Below, in pieces: positions 8,024-15,959 of a stretch of 64,000 bases of DNA. The position numbers and the translations under genes were made by a program. The first letter of the stretch is position 1, and the number at the start of each line of letters is the position of its first letter. This stretch comes from Pseudoalteromonas lipolytica (lineage in GTDB: Bacteria; Pseudomonadota; Gammaproteobacteria; Enterobacterales; Alteromonadaceae). The stretch lies in assembly GCF_001306915.1 (NCBI RefSeq), contig NZ_LJTC01000001.1, positions 159,887 through 223,886 on the forward strand. The letters run 5' to 3'. The notes beneath the pieces were generated by a model. It searched no databases, was not told the origin of the DNA, and worked only from the letters and a program-made list of their open reading frames with translations.

Positions 8024-8729
8024 AAATCTTCCTTCACTAAAAGTGCGTGCTCAATCATCTCGCCATGGCAGTGAGTTTTTAATTGTTGGCGGAATTGGGT
8101 TAATCATTATTATGCTGGTTAATTTATTGAGACCCGGTGAAATTAGCATTGTAGAGATTTTTTTAGCCACAACCTGCATAGCGGCAATTTTTATTGGCTT
8201 TTTAAAAACTCAAGAACCATACTTTAGCTTAACTTTTACTCAGAATTTGCTTATTTATCATCATAAGATTGGGAATTGGCAGTTAAATCGTGCTAATTTT
8301 CATCATAGTGGTATACCAAAAGTGGAACAGGGCTTAGAATACCTTGAGTTAAATGCAGTTGGTATTAAACTCAATAACATAGATGAATTTTTAACACAGA
8401 TTCACCCAAGAATTGCCGGACGATTACTTATCGAGCAACGTCATTTATTTATGCAAGTCATTCAAAAGCATTGCAAAAATGGTGATTGCCCATCAGAATG
8501 GTTAATAGAAGAGACGGACTACACGGCCCCTAGTGGTCAGATTTATAAAGGATTGATTGCCATGTTTGCCAATCGTACGCAACATTTAAGGCAGTTGACA
8601 GGATACGATTTACTATTACCTGCCAATGTTCTTGATGTTGATATTTGGCAATTCAGTGCTGATTTGAATCGTTGGAAACTGAACCCTAAAGAGTTTTTAG
8701 AGACTCGCTTACAGAAAAGTAAGCTATAG
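8016..8729 (+). CDS. DUF2982-type membrane protein
   Basis: The 237-residue protein has two membrane segments near the N-terminus (about 22-38 and 46-62) and a long soluble C-terminal part. It resembles the DUF2982 proteins of Alteromonadales and Vibrionales, whose function is unknown. The soluble part contains IGNWQLNRANFHHSGIPKVE and GYDLLLPANVLD segments typical of the group, as I recall it. The start codon overlaps the end of the 32-residue CxxC peptide, so the two are probably made together. The family call is from memory and needs a profile search. Confidence 0.7.
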   Translation: MDKNLPSLKVRAQSSRHGSEFLIVGGIGLIIIMLVNLLRPGEISIVEIFLATTCIAAIFIGFLKTQEPYFSLTFTQNLLIYHHKIGNWQLNRANFHHSGIPKVEQGLEYLELNAVGIKLNNIDEFLTQIHPRIAGRLLIEQRHLFMQVIQKHCKNGDCPSEWLIEETDYTAPSGQIYKGLIAMFANRTQHLRQLTGYDLLLPANVLDVDIWQFSADLNRWKLNPKEFLETRLQKSKL

Positions 8730-8756
8730 GCGGCAGTTATGTAGTAGGAAAAGACT

Positions 8757-9089
8757 ATGAGTCAAGAACGTTCTTTTATTAAAAGCGGTCGAAACACAAT
8801 TATACATAAAGATAAGAAACTCGATTTAGTGGTTGTGAATGGTGAGAACCATCCGCGCATTAAAGTTACTCAAAATGGTTTAGAGCCGTTTAAAGAAGAC
8901 CTGCCAAAAAATCGTCGCGAGGCTAAAGAGCGTTATTTAGAAATGGTGTATGTATCAAGCCCAGATGTATTTGCAGAAGAAAAACGTTTGTTGTTTATCC
9001 AAGCCCTAGATGGCAGAGAATACAAAGTAGATTACAGTAAAATAGGCACCAAGCTCTTCGTACGTATCCACCAAGAAAGTTATTTATAA
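8757..9089 (+). CDS. Hypothetical protein, 110 residues
   Basis: I do not recognise this gene. It encodes a soluble, highly charged 110-residue protein with an N-terminal beta-rich half (NTIIHKDKKLDLVVVNGENH), a central basic-acidic stretch PKNRREAKERYLEMVYVSS and a C-terminal half with LLFIQALDGREYKVDYSKIG. There is no signal peptide or membrane segment. It begins 27 bases after the DUF2982 gene on the same strand and may share its transcript. A weak hairpin follows it. Confidence 0.7.
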   Translation: MSQERSFIKSGRNTIIHKDKKLDLVVVNGENHPRIKVTQNGLEPFKEDLPKNRREAKERYLEMVYVSSPDVFAEEKRLLFIQALDGREYKVDYSKIGTKLFVRIHQESYL

Positions 9090-9133
9090 CCCCAAGTTTG
9101 GCATTTTAATTGCTAGTTGTTAGTTTATTTGGC

Positions 9134-9160
9134 AGCCGGTTATTGCCGGCTTTGTATTTT
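9134..9160 (+). terminator. Weak terminator-like hairpin
   Basis: AGCCGG (9134-9139) can pair with CCGGCT (9146-9151), followed by TTGTATTTT. The T run is interrupted, so termination may be partial before the lipoprotein operon. Confidence 0.45.
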
Positions 9161-9172
9161 AAGGTGGTATTC

Positions 9173-10849
9173 ATGAGATTAGTGCCTCTTAGCCTAATAG
9201 CATTAACAACATTAACAGCTTGTGGTGGTGGCGGTTCGAGTGATTCGAATACAATCGCAGCGACAGTTAATGCTGGTTCAGATCAACAAATTATCGAAAA
9301 AAGTGAATTTACTGTCTCAGCTAAAGGCTCTCCTGCAGATGGTATCTTTACCTGGGAGCGTGTCAGTGGCCCCGCAGTAGAAGGTTTTCCTGCCGAAGGT
9401 GCTGAACAAACCATTACAGCTCCTGATATTAAACTTAACTCAGAACTTGTTTTAAAAGTAAATTACCAAACCGACGATGGGCAACTTGTTTCCGATCAGG
9501 TCAGTATTTTTATTACCTCGAATAATCAACTGCCAGTTGCAGTGATCACCCAAACTGCGCCAGAAGAGTTACCGTCAAAATATAATGATGTGATCACATT
9601 AAGTGGCGAAGAATCTGCTGATATAGATGAAAACGGTACAGTTGACAGTTACTTATGGACTCAACTTGATGGCCCTGATTTAACGGCTGACAACTACAAC
9701 AACCAAACCATTAGCTTTACTCACCCACTACTTGAATCAAACACAGCGATGACATGGCGTTTAACTGTTACGGATGATGAAGGTGGCTCAGCAAGTACTG
9801 AGGCGTCGTTCACCTTAAACAAAACGGTTGAGGTAATTATTGCTGATGCAGGGGTTGATCAGCAGGTTATCGAGTTTGATACCGTAACCCTTGATGCCAG
9901 CAATAGTGAAATTGTGACGGCAACAAAATCATGTTTTTGGCAGCAATTAACAGGCGAAACCGTGACCTTGGCAAACCAGAACCAATGTATCACCACGTTT
10001 GTAGCCCCTGATGTTGATACCGATTCAGAGCTTAGTTTTGAAGTTACCGTGACAGACAGTAAATCGCGTAGCGACACAGATACAGTGATTATTGATATTA
10101 GCCCAAAACCACTGGGGTTAATTAACGATACCGGGATGAGTGATTGCTACAACAATTCGCAAAAAATTAACTGTGACAGCGAAGACTTCCCAAGCCAAGA
10201 CGCAGATATAGGTCGTGACAGCGTCGCAAATCAGCTCGATAAAGTCGGCCTAGGTGATTTGGCATTTGATTTTACTAAGATGAATGAGTTTGCTGACGAA
10301 CTTCCAGATGATGCGACTAGCTTTAGTTGCGTACGCGATAATGTAACTGGGCTTATTTGGGAAGTAAAAGAAGCCAGTTCAACATTGCCACCGGCAACCT
10401 CCGAGCGTGCAGCATCAAATCATTATACTTGGTATTTAAATGGTTCAAGCGGTGTGCAAACGGGTAGTATACAAGGGGCTGCGGGCTCTACCTGTCCAAG
10501 CACCAGTGACTGTGGCCTACAAACTTACATTAATGATGTGAACAGCAGCGACTTTTGCGGTGGTACAAACTGGCGTGTGCCAACTTACACGGAATTATTA
10601 GGGTTATTAGATTATGCCAAGCAAGGTGAGTCTACGTTACTTAACAGTGTTTTCTTCCCAAATCAACCAAGTGATACTCAGTTAAGCACTGGTAGCAGTT
10701 CATTTATGCCTTATTGGACTTCGCAAACCGCGGCAGACGGTACAAGTTTATCGCAAGCTTATATTATCGATATGAGTAGTGCTAATGATTTAGCGTATCC
10801 GAAAAGTAACACCGCCTTTGTGCGCTTAGTTAGAACGCCAGGAGAGTAA
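9173..10849 (+). CDS. Ig-like/DUF1566 lipoprotein
   Basis: The 558-residue product starts with a lipoprotein signal peptide ending in the lipobox LTAC followed by GGGG. Then come two or three beta-rich repeats of the PKD/Ig-like type, each with an NAGSDQQ- or DAGVDQQ-like opening and a late LTVTDDEGGSAST or VTVTDSKSRSDTD strand. The C-terminal region (about 330-558) is a DUF1566/Lcl-type domain with GLIWEVK, NWRVPTYTELLGLLDY and a final AFVRLVRT. It is probably outer-membrane anchored. I chose the ATG with AAGGTGG upstream; the longer frame from a TTG at 9110 would bury the lipobox. The next gene follows by one base and shares the DUF1566 fold. Ligand unknown. Confidence 0.85.
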   Translation: MRLVPLSLIALTTLTACGGGGSSDSNTIAATVNAGSDQQIIEKSEFTVSAKGSPADGIFTWERVSGPAVEGFPAEGAEQTITAPDIKLNSELVLKVNYQTDDGQLVSDQVSIFITSNNQLPVAVITQTAPEELPSKYNDVITLSGEESADIDENGTVDSYLWTQLDGPDLTADNYNNQTISFTHPLLESNTAMTWRLTVTDDEGGSASTEASFTLNKTVEVIIADAGVDQQVIEFDTVTLDASNSEIVTATKSCFWQQLTGETVTLANQNQCITTFVAPDVDTDSELSFEVTVTDSKSRSDTDTVIIDISPKPLGLINDTGMSDCYNNSQKINCDSEDFPSQDADIGRDSVANQLDKVGLGDLAFDFTKMNEFADELPDDATSFSCVRDNVTGLIWEVKEASSTLPPATSERAASNHYTWYLNGSSGVQTGSIQGAAGSTCPSTSDCGLQTYINDVNSSDFCGGTNWRVPTYTELLGLLDYAKQGESTLLNSVFFPNQPSDTQLSTGSSSFMPYWTSQTAADGTSLSQAYIIDMSSANDLAYPKSNTAFVRLVRTPGE

Positions 10850-10850
10850 T

Positions 10851-11372
10851 ATGCGAAAGTTACCATTAATTACAGCACTTACTGTTATTGCTCTACAATC
10901 GGGTTATGCCGCTGCGCAAGTATGTTATAGCGCTGTCAACGAAACGACTCCTGATAGCCGCTTTGTTATTAACGAAGATGGCACAGTGAGCGACAGCGAA
11001 ACAGGTCTAATGTGGCAACGTTGTACGTTTGGTCAAAGCTACAACGCTGAAACGGATACGTGTGAAGGTAATAGTCAGCAGCTTACTTGGGGCGAAGCTT
11101 TACGCGGGGCTGAAAATGCAACCTTTGCTGATTACAGCGATTGGCATGTGCCAAATGTTAAAGAGTTAGCCAGTATTTTAGAGCATAGTTGTGTGCAGCC
11201 TAGTATCAACGAAAACGCATTTTTATCGACTAAGCTGCAAAACTATTGGAGTAGCACTTCAGGGATCAGTCGTACTGATCTAGCTTGGGTGTACCAGTTT
11301 GATAAAGGCATCAACAGTCTTCACGCAAAAACGTCCGATGTTTATTTGCGTTTAGTGCGCTACGAAAAGTAG
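10851..11372 (+). CDS. Exported DUF1566 (Lcl C-terminal) domain protein
   Basis: A 173-residue secreted protein with a signal peptide of about 22 residues (ending GYAAA) and a single DUF1566 domain: GLMWQRCTFGQ, WGEALRGAENATFADYSDW, WHVPNVKELASIL, NYWSSTS and a final VYLRLVRYEK. Four or more cysteines suggest disulphides outside the cytoplasm. It starts one base after the stop of the lipoprotein gene and carries the same C-terminal domain, so the two probably act together at the cell surface. Its last 13 bases overlap the 3' end of the convergent cca gene. Function is unknown. Confidence 0.85.
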   Translation: MRKLPLITALTVIALQSGYAAAQVCYSAVNETTPDSRFVINEDGTVSDSETGLMWQRCTFGQSYNAETDTCEGNSQQLTWGEALRGAENATFADYSDWHVPNVKELASILEHSCVQPSINENAFLSTKLQNYWSSTSGISRTDLAWVYQFDKGINSLHAKTSDVYLRLVRYEK

Positions 11373-12469
11373 CCTTTAATAATCTCTAACCGCGCTTGCT
11401 CAAGCGCGGTTTTTATTTCTGCGCCTTTAATACCTTGTGCAATAAACTGTTGCGGGCTGACTGCTCGTGCTTGCGTGGCTGCGTTTTTGAGAGAGTCATA
11501 ACAAACTACAGGCTGTTGGTGACTAACTTCTAATGTTTTGAGTACTTGCTCAAAACGTTCAGGGCGACGCCATAAATCAAGTTGATTAAAGCAAGCAAAA
11601 ACGGTCTCGCTAGTCGGCTTTTCTGCACTTAAACTTGTTTGATGAGTTTGGCTAAACAGCGCTAAATCGCGCACTTCATTAGGTAAGCGTATGTTGCTAG
11701 CTATCGCTTTTATCTCATTGCTTGAAAGCGCTAAGGTAACTTGGCTGAATAATAACGCAGTGTCACTAATTTGTTGTTCATTCGCATAGGCAAATCGAGC
11801 TTGTAAGGTACGGTAAAGCTCATCACACCATTTACTTTCAAGCTCAGGGCTAATTACATACAGGCCATGGATGCTGGCAAGTACATTTAGAAACTCGCTA
11901 AATGCGCCATCACTGAGGGATTTTTCGCATTCTAACCAAACGCGTTCAGCAGTTAGCGTGTTCAGTTCACCGGCTTTAACCATCTCGGTCAATAGTGACT
12001 GGGTTTCTGGCGCAATAGTAAAACCTAGGTAATGATAACGAGCAGCAAAGCGGGCTACTCGCAATATGCGTAGAGGGTCTTCACTAAAGGCATCTGAGAC
12101 ATGGCGTAAGACACGATTTTCAAGATCCTGCTGGCCAGAAAATGGGTCAACTAAGCTGCCATCTTGGGCTTGTGCTATGGCGTTTACGGTGAGATCTCGA
12201 CGAACTAAGTCTTGCTCTAATGTGACATCCGGCGCGAAATCACAAATGAAGCCAGTGTAACCTTGACCTTGTTTTCGCTCGGTGCGCGCCAGCGCATATT
12301 CTTCTTTACTTTGTGGGTGTAAAAATACCGGAAAATCTTTACCAACTTGTTGATAACCTTGGCTGATCAGTTGTTCTGGCGTGGCACCAACTACCACATA
12401 GTCGCGTTCTTTAACGTCACGACCAAGTAGGGCGTCTCTGACTGCGCCACCGACTAAATAAACCTGCAT
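11360..12469 (-). CDS. cca: CCA-adding tRNA nucleotidyltransferase
   Basis: This enzyme adds or repairs the 3' CCA end of tRNAs without a template. The 369-residue class II nucleotidyltransferase has the YLVGGAVRDALLGR head, the metal-binding DxD in KERDYVVVG, EQDLVRRDLTVNAIA and the neck motif EDPLRILRVARFAARY. It lacks the C-terminal HD phosphohydrolase domain found in the 412-residue E. coli enzyme. The 3' end overlaps the convergent DUF1566 gene by 13 bases and contains that operon's terminator hairpin. It is transcribed divergently from gspA. Confidence 0.95.
   Translation of the reverse strand: MQVYLVGGAVRDALLGRDVKERDYVVVGATPEQLISQGYQQVGKDFPVFLHPQSKEEYALARTERKQGQGYTGFICDFAPDVTLEQDLVRRDLTVNAIAQAQDGSLVDPFSGQQDLENRVLRHVSDAFSEDPLRILRVARFAARYHYLGFTIAPETQSLLTEMVKAGELNTLTAERVWLECEKSLSDGAFSEFLNVLASIHGLYVISPELESKWCDELYRTLQARFAYANEQQISDTALLFSQVTLALSSNEIKAIASNIRLPNEVRDLALFSQTHQTSLSAEKPTSETVFACFNQLDLWRRPERFEQVLKTLEVSHQQPVVCYDSLKNAATQARAVSPQQFIAQGIKGAEIKTALEQARLEIIKGYFS
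11389..11414 (+). terminator. Terminator of the DUF1566 operon, inside cca
   Basis: ACCGCGCTTG (11389-11398) is complementary to CAAGCGCGGT (11401-11410), followed by TTTTT on the plus strand. The hairpin lies within the last codons of the opposing cca gene. Confidence 0.8.
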
Positions 12470-12594
12470 AAAACACCTATAATTTTACCTTTTCGCTATT
12501 TTACGTTATTTAACCAATAAAATGTAAACAAGGTTTTAAGTAGCGATGTTTTTTGCCATTATAGACCGTGATTTTAAACGCAAGGAATAACACG

Positions 12595-13515
12595 GTGTAT
12601 TTAAGCTATTTTGGCTTGTCAGAAAAACCCTTTTCGATTGCCCCAAATCCTGAGTATTTATTTCTTAGTGAGCGCCACAAAGAGGCATTAGCGCACCTTA
12701 CCTATGGATTAGGTGAAGCGGGAGGCTTCGTATTATTAACAGGCGAAGTGGGTACAGGTAAAACAACACTAACAAGAAGCCTGCAAGAGCAGTTACCTGA
12801 AAACACGCAAGTGGCACAAATTCATAACCCAGCTTTGTCACAGCTTGAGCTGCTTGCCAGTATTTGTGACGAATTAAAGATTGAGTATGACAGCGCGAAT
12901 GCGACTCTGAAGACGCTTACTGATGTGATTAAAAAGCACCTTGAGGCAAATAATCAAGCGGGCGGTCATACCATTTTAATTATTGATGAAGCTCAATTAC
13001 TCGCTCCTGATGTGCTAGAGCAATTGCGCCTGTTAACCAATATCGAAACAGATCATAAAAAGCTACTGCAAATTGTGTTAGTAGGGCAACCTGAACTGCA
13101 AGAGTTATTAAAACGCACTGAATTAAGGCAGCTTGCCCAGCGCATTACGGCTCGTTATCACTTATTGCCACTTACTGAAGGGCAGGTGTTTGCCTATGTT
13201 AAGCATCGTTTATTTAAAGCGGGGACAGAGCAAGCCTTGTTCTCAGGGGATGCGTTAAAAGCGATTTATCAGGTTACTCAAGGGGTGCCGAGATTAATCA
13301 ATTTGTTGTGTGAGCGGTGCCTCGTTGGTGCATTTTCACAGCAAAAGCTAAGTATTGACAGTGAGCTTGTAATGGTCTCTGCTGCTGAGGCTCTTCCTCC
13401 AACCAGTACCCCTGTTGCAACAGTAACAAATAAAGAGCCGAGTTATGTTTGGCTTTACCCAGTTTCATTTTTAGCCGTATTAGGAATGGGTATTGGTTTA
13501 TCCTACCTAATATAA
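12595..13515 (+). CDS. gspA: General secretion ATPase GspA/ExeA
   Basis: An AAA ATPase of the ExeA/GspA type, which with GspB helps the type II secretin assemble across peptidoglycan. The 306-residue product opens with YFGLSEKPFSIAPNPEYLFL, has a Walker A GEVGTGKTT (about 50-58), a Walker B ILIIDEAQ, and one C-terminal membrane segment (VSFLAVLGMGIGLSYLI). Unlike Aeromonas ExeA it is short and has no periplasmic peptidoglycan-binding part. I prefer the GTG at 12595, which has AAGGA upstream; a GTG at 12568 is possible. gspB follows by 13 bases. No other gsp gene is in the window. Confidence 0.88.
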   Translation: MYLSYFGLSEKPFSIAPNPEYLFLSERHKEALAHLTYGLGEAGGFVLLTGEVGTGKTTLTRSLQEQLPENTQVAQIHNPALSQLELLASICDELKIEYDSANATLKTLTDVIKKHLEANNQAGGHTILIIDEAQLLAPDVLEQLRLLTNIETDHKKLLQIVLVGQPELQELLKRTELRQLAQRITARYHLLPLTEGQVFAYVKHRLFKAGTEQALFSGDALKAIYQVTQGVPRLINLLCERCLVGAFSQQKLSIDSELVMVSAAEALPPTSTPVATVTNKEPSYVWLYPVSFLAVLGMGIGLSYLI

Positions 13516-13528
13516 CGAGTGTTCATTT

Positions 13529-14578
13529 ATGTCCTTATTATTAGATGCAATTAAACAGTCTGATCAGCATGCACAAACTGCTGTAGATCATGACCAAGCC
13601 GCTCTTGCGCTCAAACAACAGCAAGAATTAACGCGCTATCGCCGTTTGGCCTTTTCATTTGGCCTATTACTGGCGGCGATATTAACCCTTATGGCAGGTT
13701 TTTCGATTGGTAAATGGTTACAGCAAACTAAAGTTGCTGAGCAGCCAAAGGTTGTTAATAACAGTAATGAAGCCGCAGAAAGCGTTGCGACTGAAGTTGA
13801 GGCAAACCCTGAAACACAACAACCAACGATGCAACAGCAAGTAGCACAAAGCCAAACCCCGCAAGTGACCAATAACTCAGGGCAATCACCTGCCATGCCA
13901 CAAGGGCAAGTGCATCAATCTGTACCGCAACAAATGATGCAGCAGACTCCAGTGCAAGGTCAGCAATTTCAGTGGGTGCAAGTACCTGTCAATTCAGCCC
14001 CTGTGTATGCTAATCAAGGTTATCAAGTTCAGCCTCAGTACCAGCAGCAAGCAATGTATCAAAATCAGCCAGTGTATCAATCACAGCCACAGTTTTCGCA
14101 GCCAATGCAGCAAATCAATCCGCAGCAAATGAGCAGTAATGGCATTGATTTAAGTAAATATAAGGTGCTAGGCAAGCCGCTTGATGGTCAGCCAAGTCAA
14201 CCGGCTTCTCAACCATCAACAAATGATGAATTAAGAGATGTGCCAGATACATTGAAAGATGCCTTTGCTAAAGCAGTTGAAGATGTTGATAACAAACATA
14301 GTGTTGATATTACCCGTAGCACTAAAAACACGTCTTATGCAGAGCCTATTGAGCTTTTGCCAGATGCATTACAAAGCCTTATTCCTACCATAAAATATCA
14401 AGCTCACATTTATGCTTCAGAAACATCGAAGCGCTGGATTAAGTTAAATGGTCGTGAGTTATATGAAGGCGATAACATCGGCGTGTTATCAGTAATTGAA
14501 ATTACCCCAGAGCAGAGCTTATTAAGTTACGATGGCTATGAGTTTACCTTAAAAGCATTACAAGACTGGCCTGAATAG
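13529..14578 (+). CDS. gspB: Type II secretion assembly protein GspB
   Basis: The 349-residue GspB/ExeB-like protein has a short cytoplasmic start (MSLLLDAIKQSDQ), one membrane segment (about 42-61), a long Gln/Pro-rich linker (about 85-205, with many QPQ, MQQ and YQ repeats), and a C-terminal GspB domain from about 265 with YQAHIYASETSKRWIKLNGR, GDNIG and SLLSYDGYEFTLKA. It forms an inner-membrane complex with GspA that reaches into the periplasm and supports secretin insertion. Linker composition probably varies between strains. Confidence 0.88.
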   Translation: MSLLLDAIKQSDQHAQTAVDHDQAALALKQQQELTRYRRLAFSFGLLLAAILTLMAGFSIGKWLQQTKVAEQPKVVNNSNEAAESVATEVEANPETQQPTMQQQVAQSQTPQVTNNSGQSPAMPQGQVHQSVPQQMMQQTPVQGQQFQWVQVPVNSAPVYANQGYQVQPQYQQQAMYQNQPVYQSQPQFSQPMQQINPQQMSSNGIDLSKYKVLGKPLDGQPSQPASQPSTNDELRDVPDTLKDAFAKAVEDVDNKHSVDITRSTKNTSYAEPIELLPDALQSLIPTIKYQAHIYASETSKRWIKLNGRELYEGDNIGVLSVIEITPEQSLLSYDGYEFTLKALQDWPE

Positions 14579-14598
14579 CCAGTCCTGAGCTTAAGGGA

Positions 14599-15807
14599 TT
14601 AAGGTAAAATTGAGTTCTTAAAAAAGCGGATCAGGTCGATGTTGAACTCAGTCGGCCTGACGGCGGCTTCTAAACTGTCGTGACAGCGACTATTTGCTAA
14701 GTTTATATCCTGTATTTCGGTATAGCGTGCATGTTTAGCGTTATAGAACACTTTAACTTGAGGTTTTAAAGGGCTAGTAGGGTTACTGTGAGTGACCACA
14801 CCTAATTTTTGGCTTTCAAGTTTCACTAAGGTGCCGACAGGGTGAACACCGATGCACTGAATAAACTTAGTGACTAGGTCTCCGTCAAAGCTATCGGGGC
14901 AGCCATCTTTGAGTATCTTAAATGCCTTAATTGGCTCCATACCAGCTTTATAGACCCGCTCTGCGGTTAATGCATCATAAACATCAACAATCGAAGCCAT
15001 ACGTACGTACAAGCTAATCTCTTCAGCACTTTTACCAAATGGGTAGCCACTGCCGTCTAAGCGTTCGTGATGGAAGCCTGCTATATCAACAGCAATTCCG
15101 CTCAAGCCTGCTTGTTCTAAAATTTCTTTACTAAAACGAGCATGGTCTTGAATAGTTTGGTATTCGGCATCGGTTAATTTTCCGGGTTTATTGAGTATTT
15201 CATCGGGAATATTTATTTTTCCAATATCGTGCAGTAAAGCACCGGTCGCAAGCTCCTCAATAATGGTTTTTTCGATACCTAAGTGTTTAGCAAAGATACT
15301 AATTAAAATCGAAACATTGATTGAATGTTCAAGTAGATAAGTATCTTTGTCACGCATACGGGTGATACAAGCAAGCGCATCTTGGTTACGAAAAACCGAG
15401 TCAATAAATCCAGTCGCGAGCTCTTGAAAAGGGGCAATATCAATTTTGTTGCCATTACGAATATCGTCAAAGGCTTTACTTTGTAATGATCTTGCTTCGT
15501 TATATAAGTTATTGGCTTTAGTCATTTCTGCTGACACACTGTGAGTGGTGTGCCAAGGATCGAAAGCGGCAGCGTCTCCTACTGGTTGCGGATTGTGTTG
15601 CTGCTCAACCACTTTATTGTCACTGTCTAAGGTCAGTGTTTTGTCTGGATCGATCGCAATTTCTAATATGCCAGCTTTGATCAGCTTGTCTATACTTCCC
15701 TGTGTTTTAACCCAACCTTGGTTTTTTATACGGATCTTGCCTGTTTGTTTTGTCACGCTCTGTACAAACATGCCCGGCTTAAGTTGATTGATAGGAAGTG
15801 TTTTCAA
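14599..15807 (-). CDS. DUF3391/HD-GYP domain protein (probable cyclic di-GMP phosphodiesterase)
   Basis: The 402-residue cytoplasmic protein has an N-terminal DUF3391 domain (about 1-130) and a C-terminal HD-GYP domain (about 150-330) that hydrolyses cyclic di-GMP to GMP. Metal-binding and signature residues are intact: HSINVSI, LLHDIGKINIPDEIL, DHARFSKEIL, HHERLDGSGYP. The start codon appears to be TTG with AAAGG very close upstream, so the exact start is uncertain. It is transcribed toward gspB and stands alone. It may link cyclic di-GMP to motility or biofilm; the specific output is not visible. Confidence 0.9.
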   Translation of the reverse strand: MKTLPINQLKPGMFVQSVTKQTGKIRIKNQGWVKTQGSIDKLIKAGILEIAIDPDKTLTLDSDNKVVEQQHNPQPVGDAAAFDPWHTTHSVSAEMTKANNLYNEARSLQSKAFDDIRNGNKIDIAPFQELATGFIDSVFRNQDALACITRMRDKDTYLLEHSINVSILISIFAKHLGIEKTIIEELATGALLHDIGKINIPDEILNKPGKLTDAEYQTIQDHARFSKEILEQAGLSGIAVDIAGFHHERLDGSGYPFGKSAEEISLYVRMASIVDVYDALTAERVYKAGMEPIKAFKILKDGCPDSFDGDLVTKFIQCIGVHPVGTLVKLESQKLGVVTHSNPTSPLKPQVKVFYNAKHARYTEIQDINLANSRCHDSLEAAVRPTEFNIDLIRFFKNSILP

Positions 15808-15896
15808 GACCTTTACTTCTAAACGACTACAATAATATAAAATTAGCAGAAAGTTCGTGTATCAGTAAATAATAATAGTAAAAAGGAGGGGTTTTT

Positions 15897-15944
15897 ATGG
15901 CTGTAAACAAAAAGCCCTCGACTAGCGAGGGCTTTCTCATTTAG
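15897..15944 (+). CDS. 15-residue microORF with perfect Shine-Dalgarno, running through the putA terminator
   Basis: AAGGAGG (15883-15889) lies 7 bases before an ATG that opens a 16-codon frame ending in TAG. The peptide is MAVNKKPSTSEGFLI. Its middle codons are the two arms of the putA terminator hairpin, so KKP and GF are imposed by the stem. The Shine-Dalgarno match is better than that of most genes here. It could be a leader-type peptide or mark a small RNA; it could also be chance. It is opposite in direction to both neighbouring genes. Confidence 0.4.
   Translation: MAVNKKPSTSEGFLI
15905..15935 (-). terminator. Terminator of putA
   Basis: AAAGCCCTCG (15911-15920) pairs perfectly with CGAGGGCTTT (15926-15935) around 5 bases. 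On the minus strand it is followed by TTGTTT. It lies 25 bases beyond the putA stop codon. Confidence 0.85.
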
Positions 15945-15959
15945 TTATTGCAATACAAC

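Noticed and set aside
14564..14584. Hairpin GACTGGC/GCCAGTC over the gspB stop as a terminator
   Set aside because: No T run follows on either strand, so an intrinsic terminator cannot be claimed.
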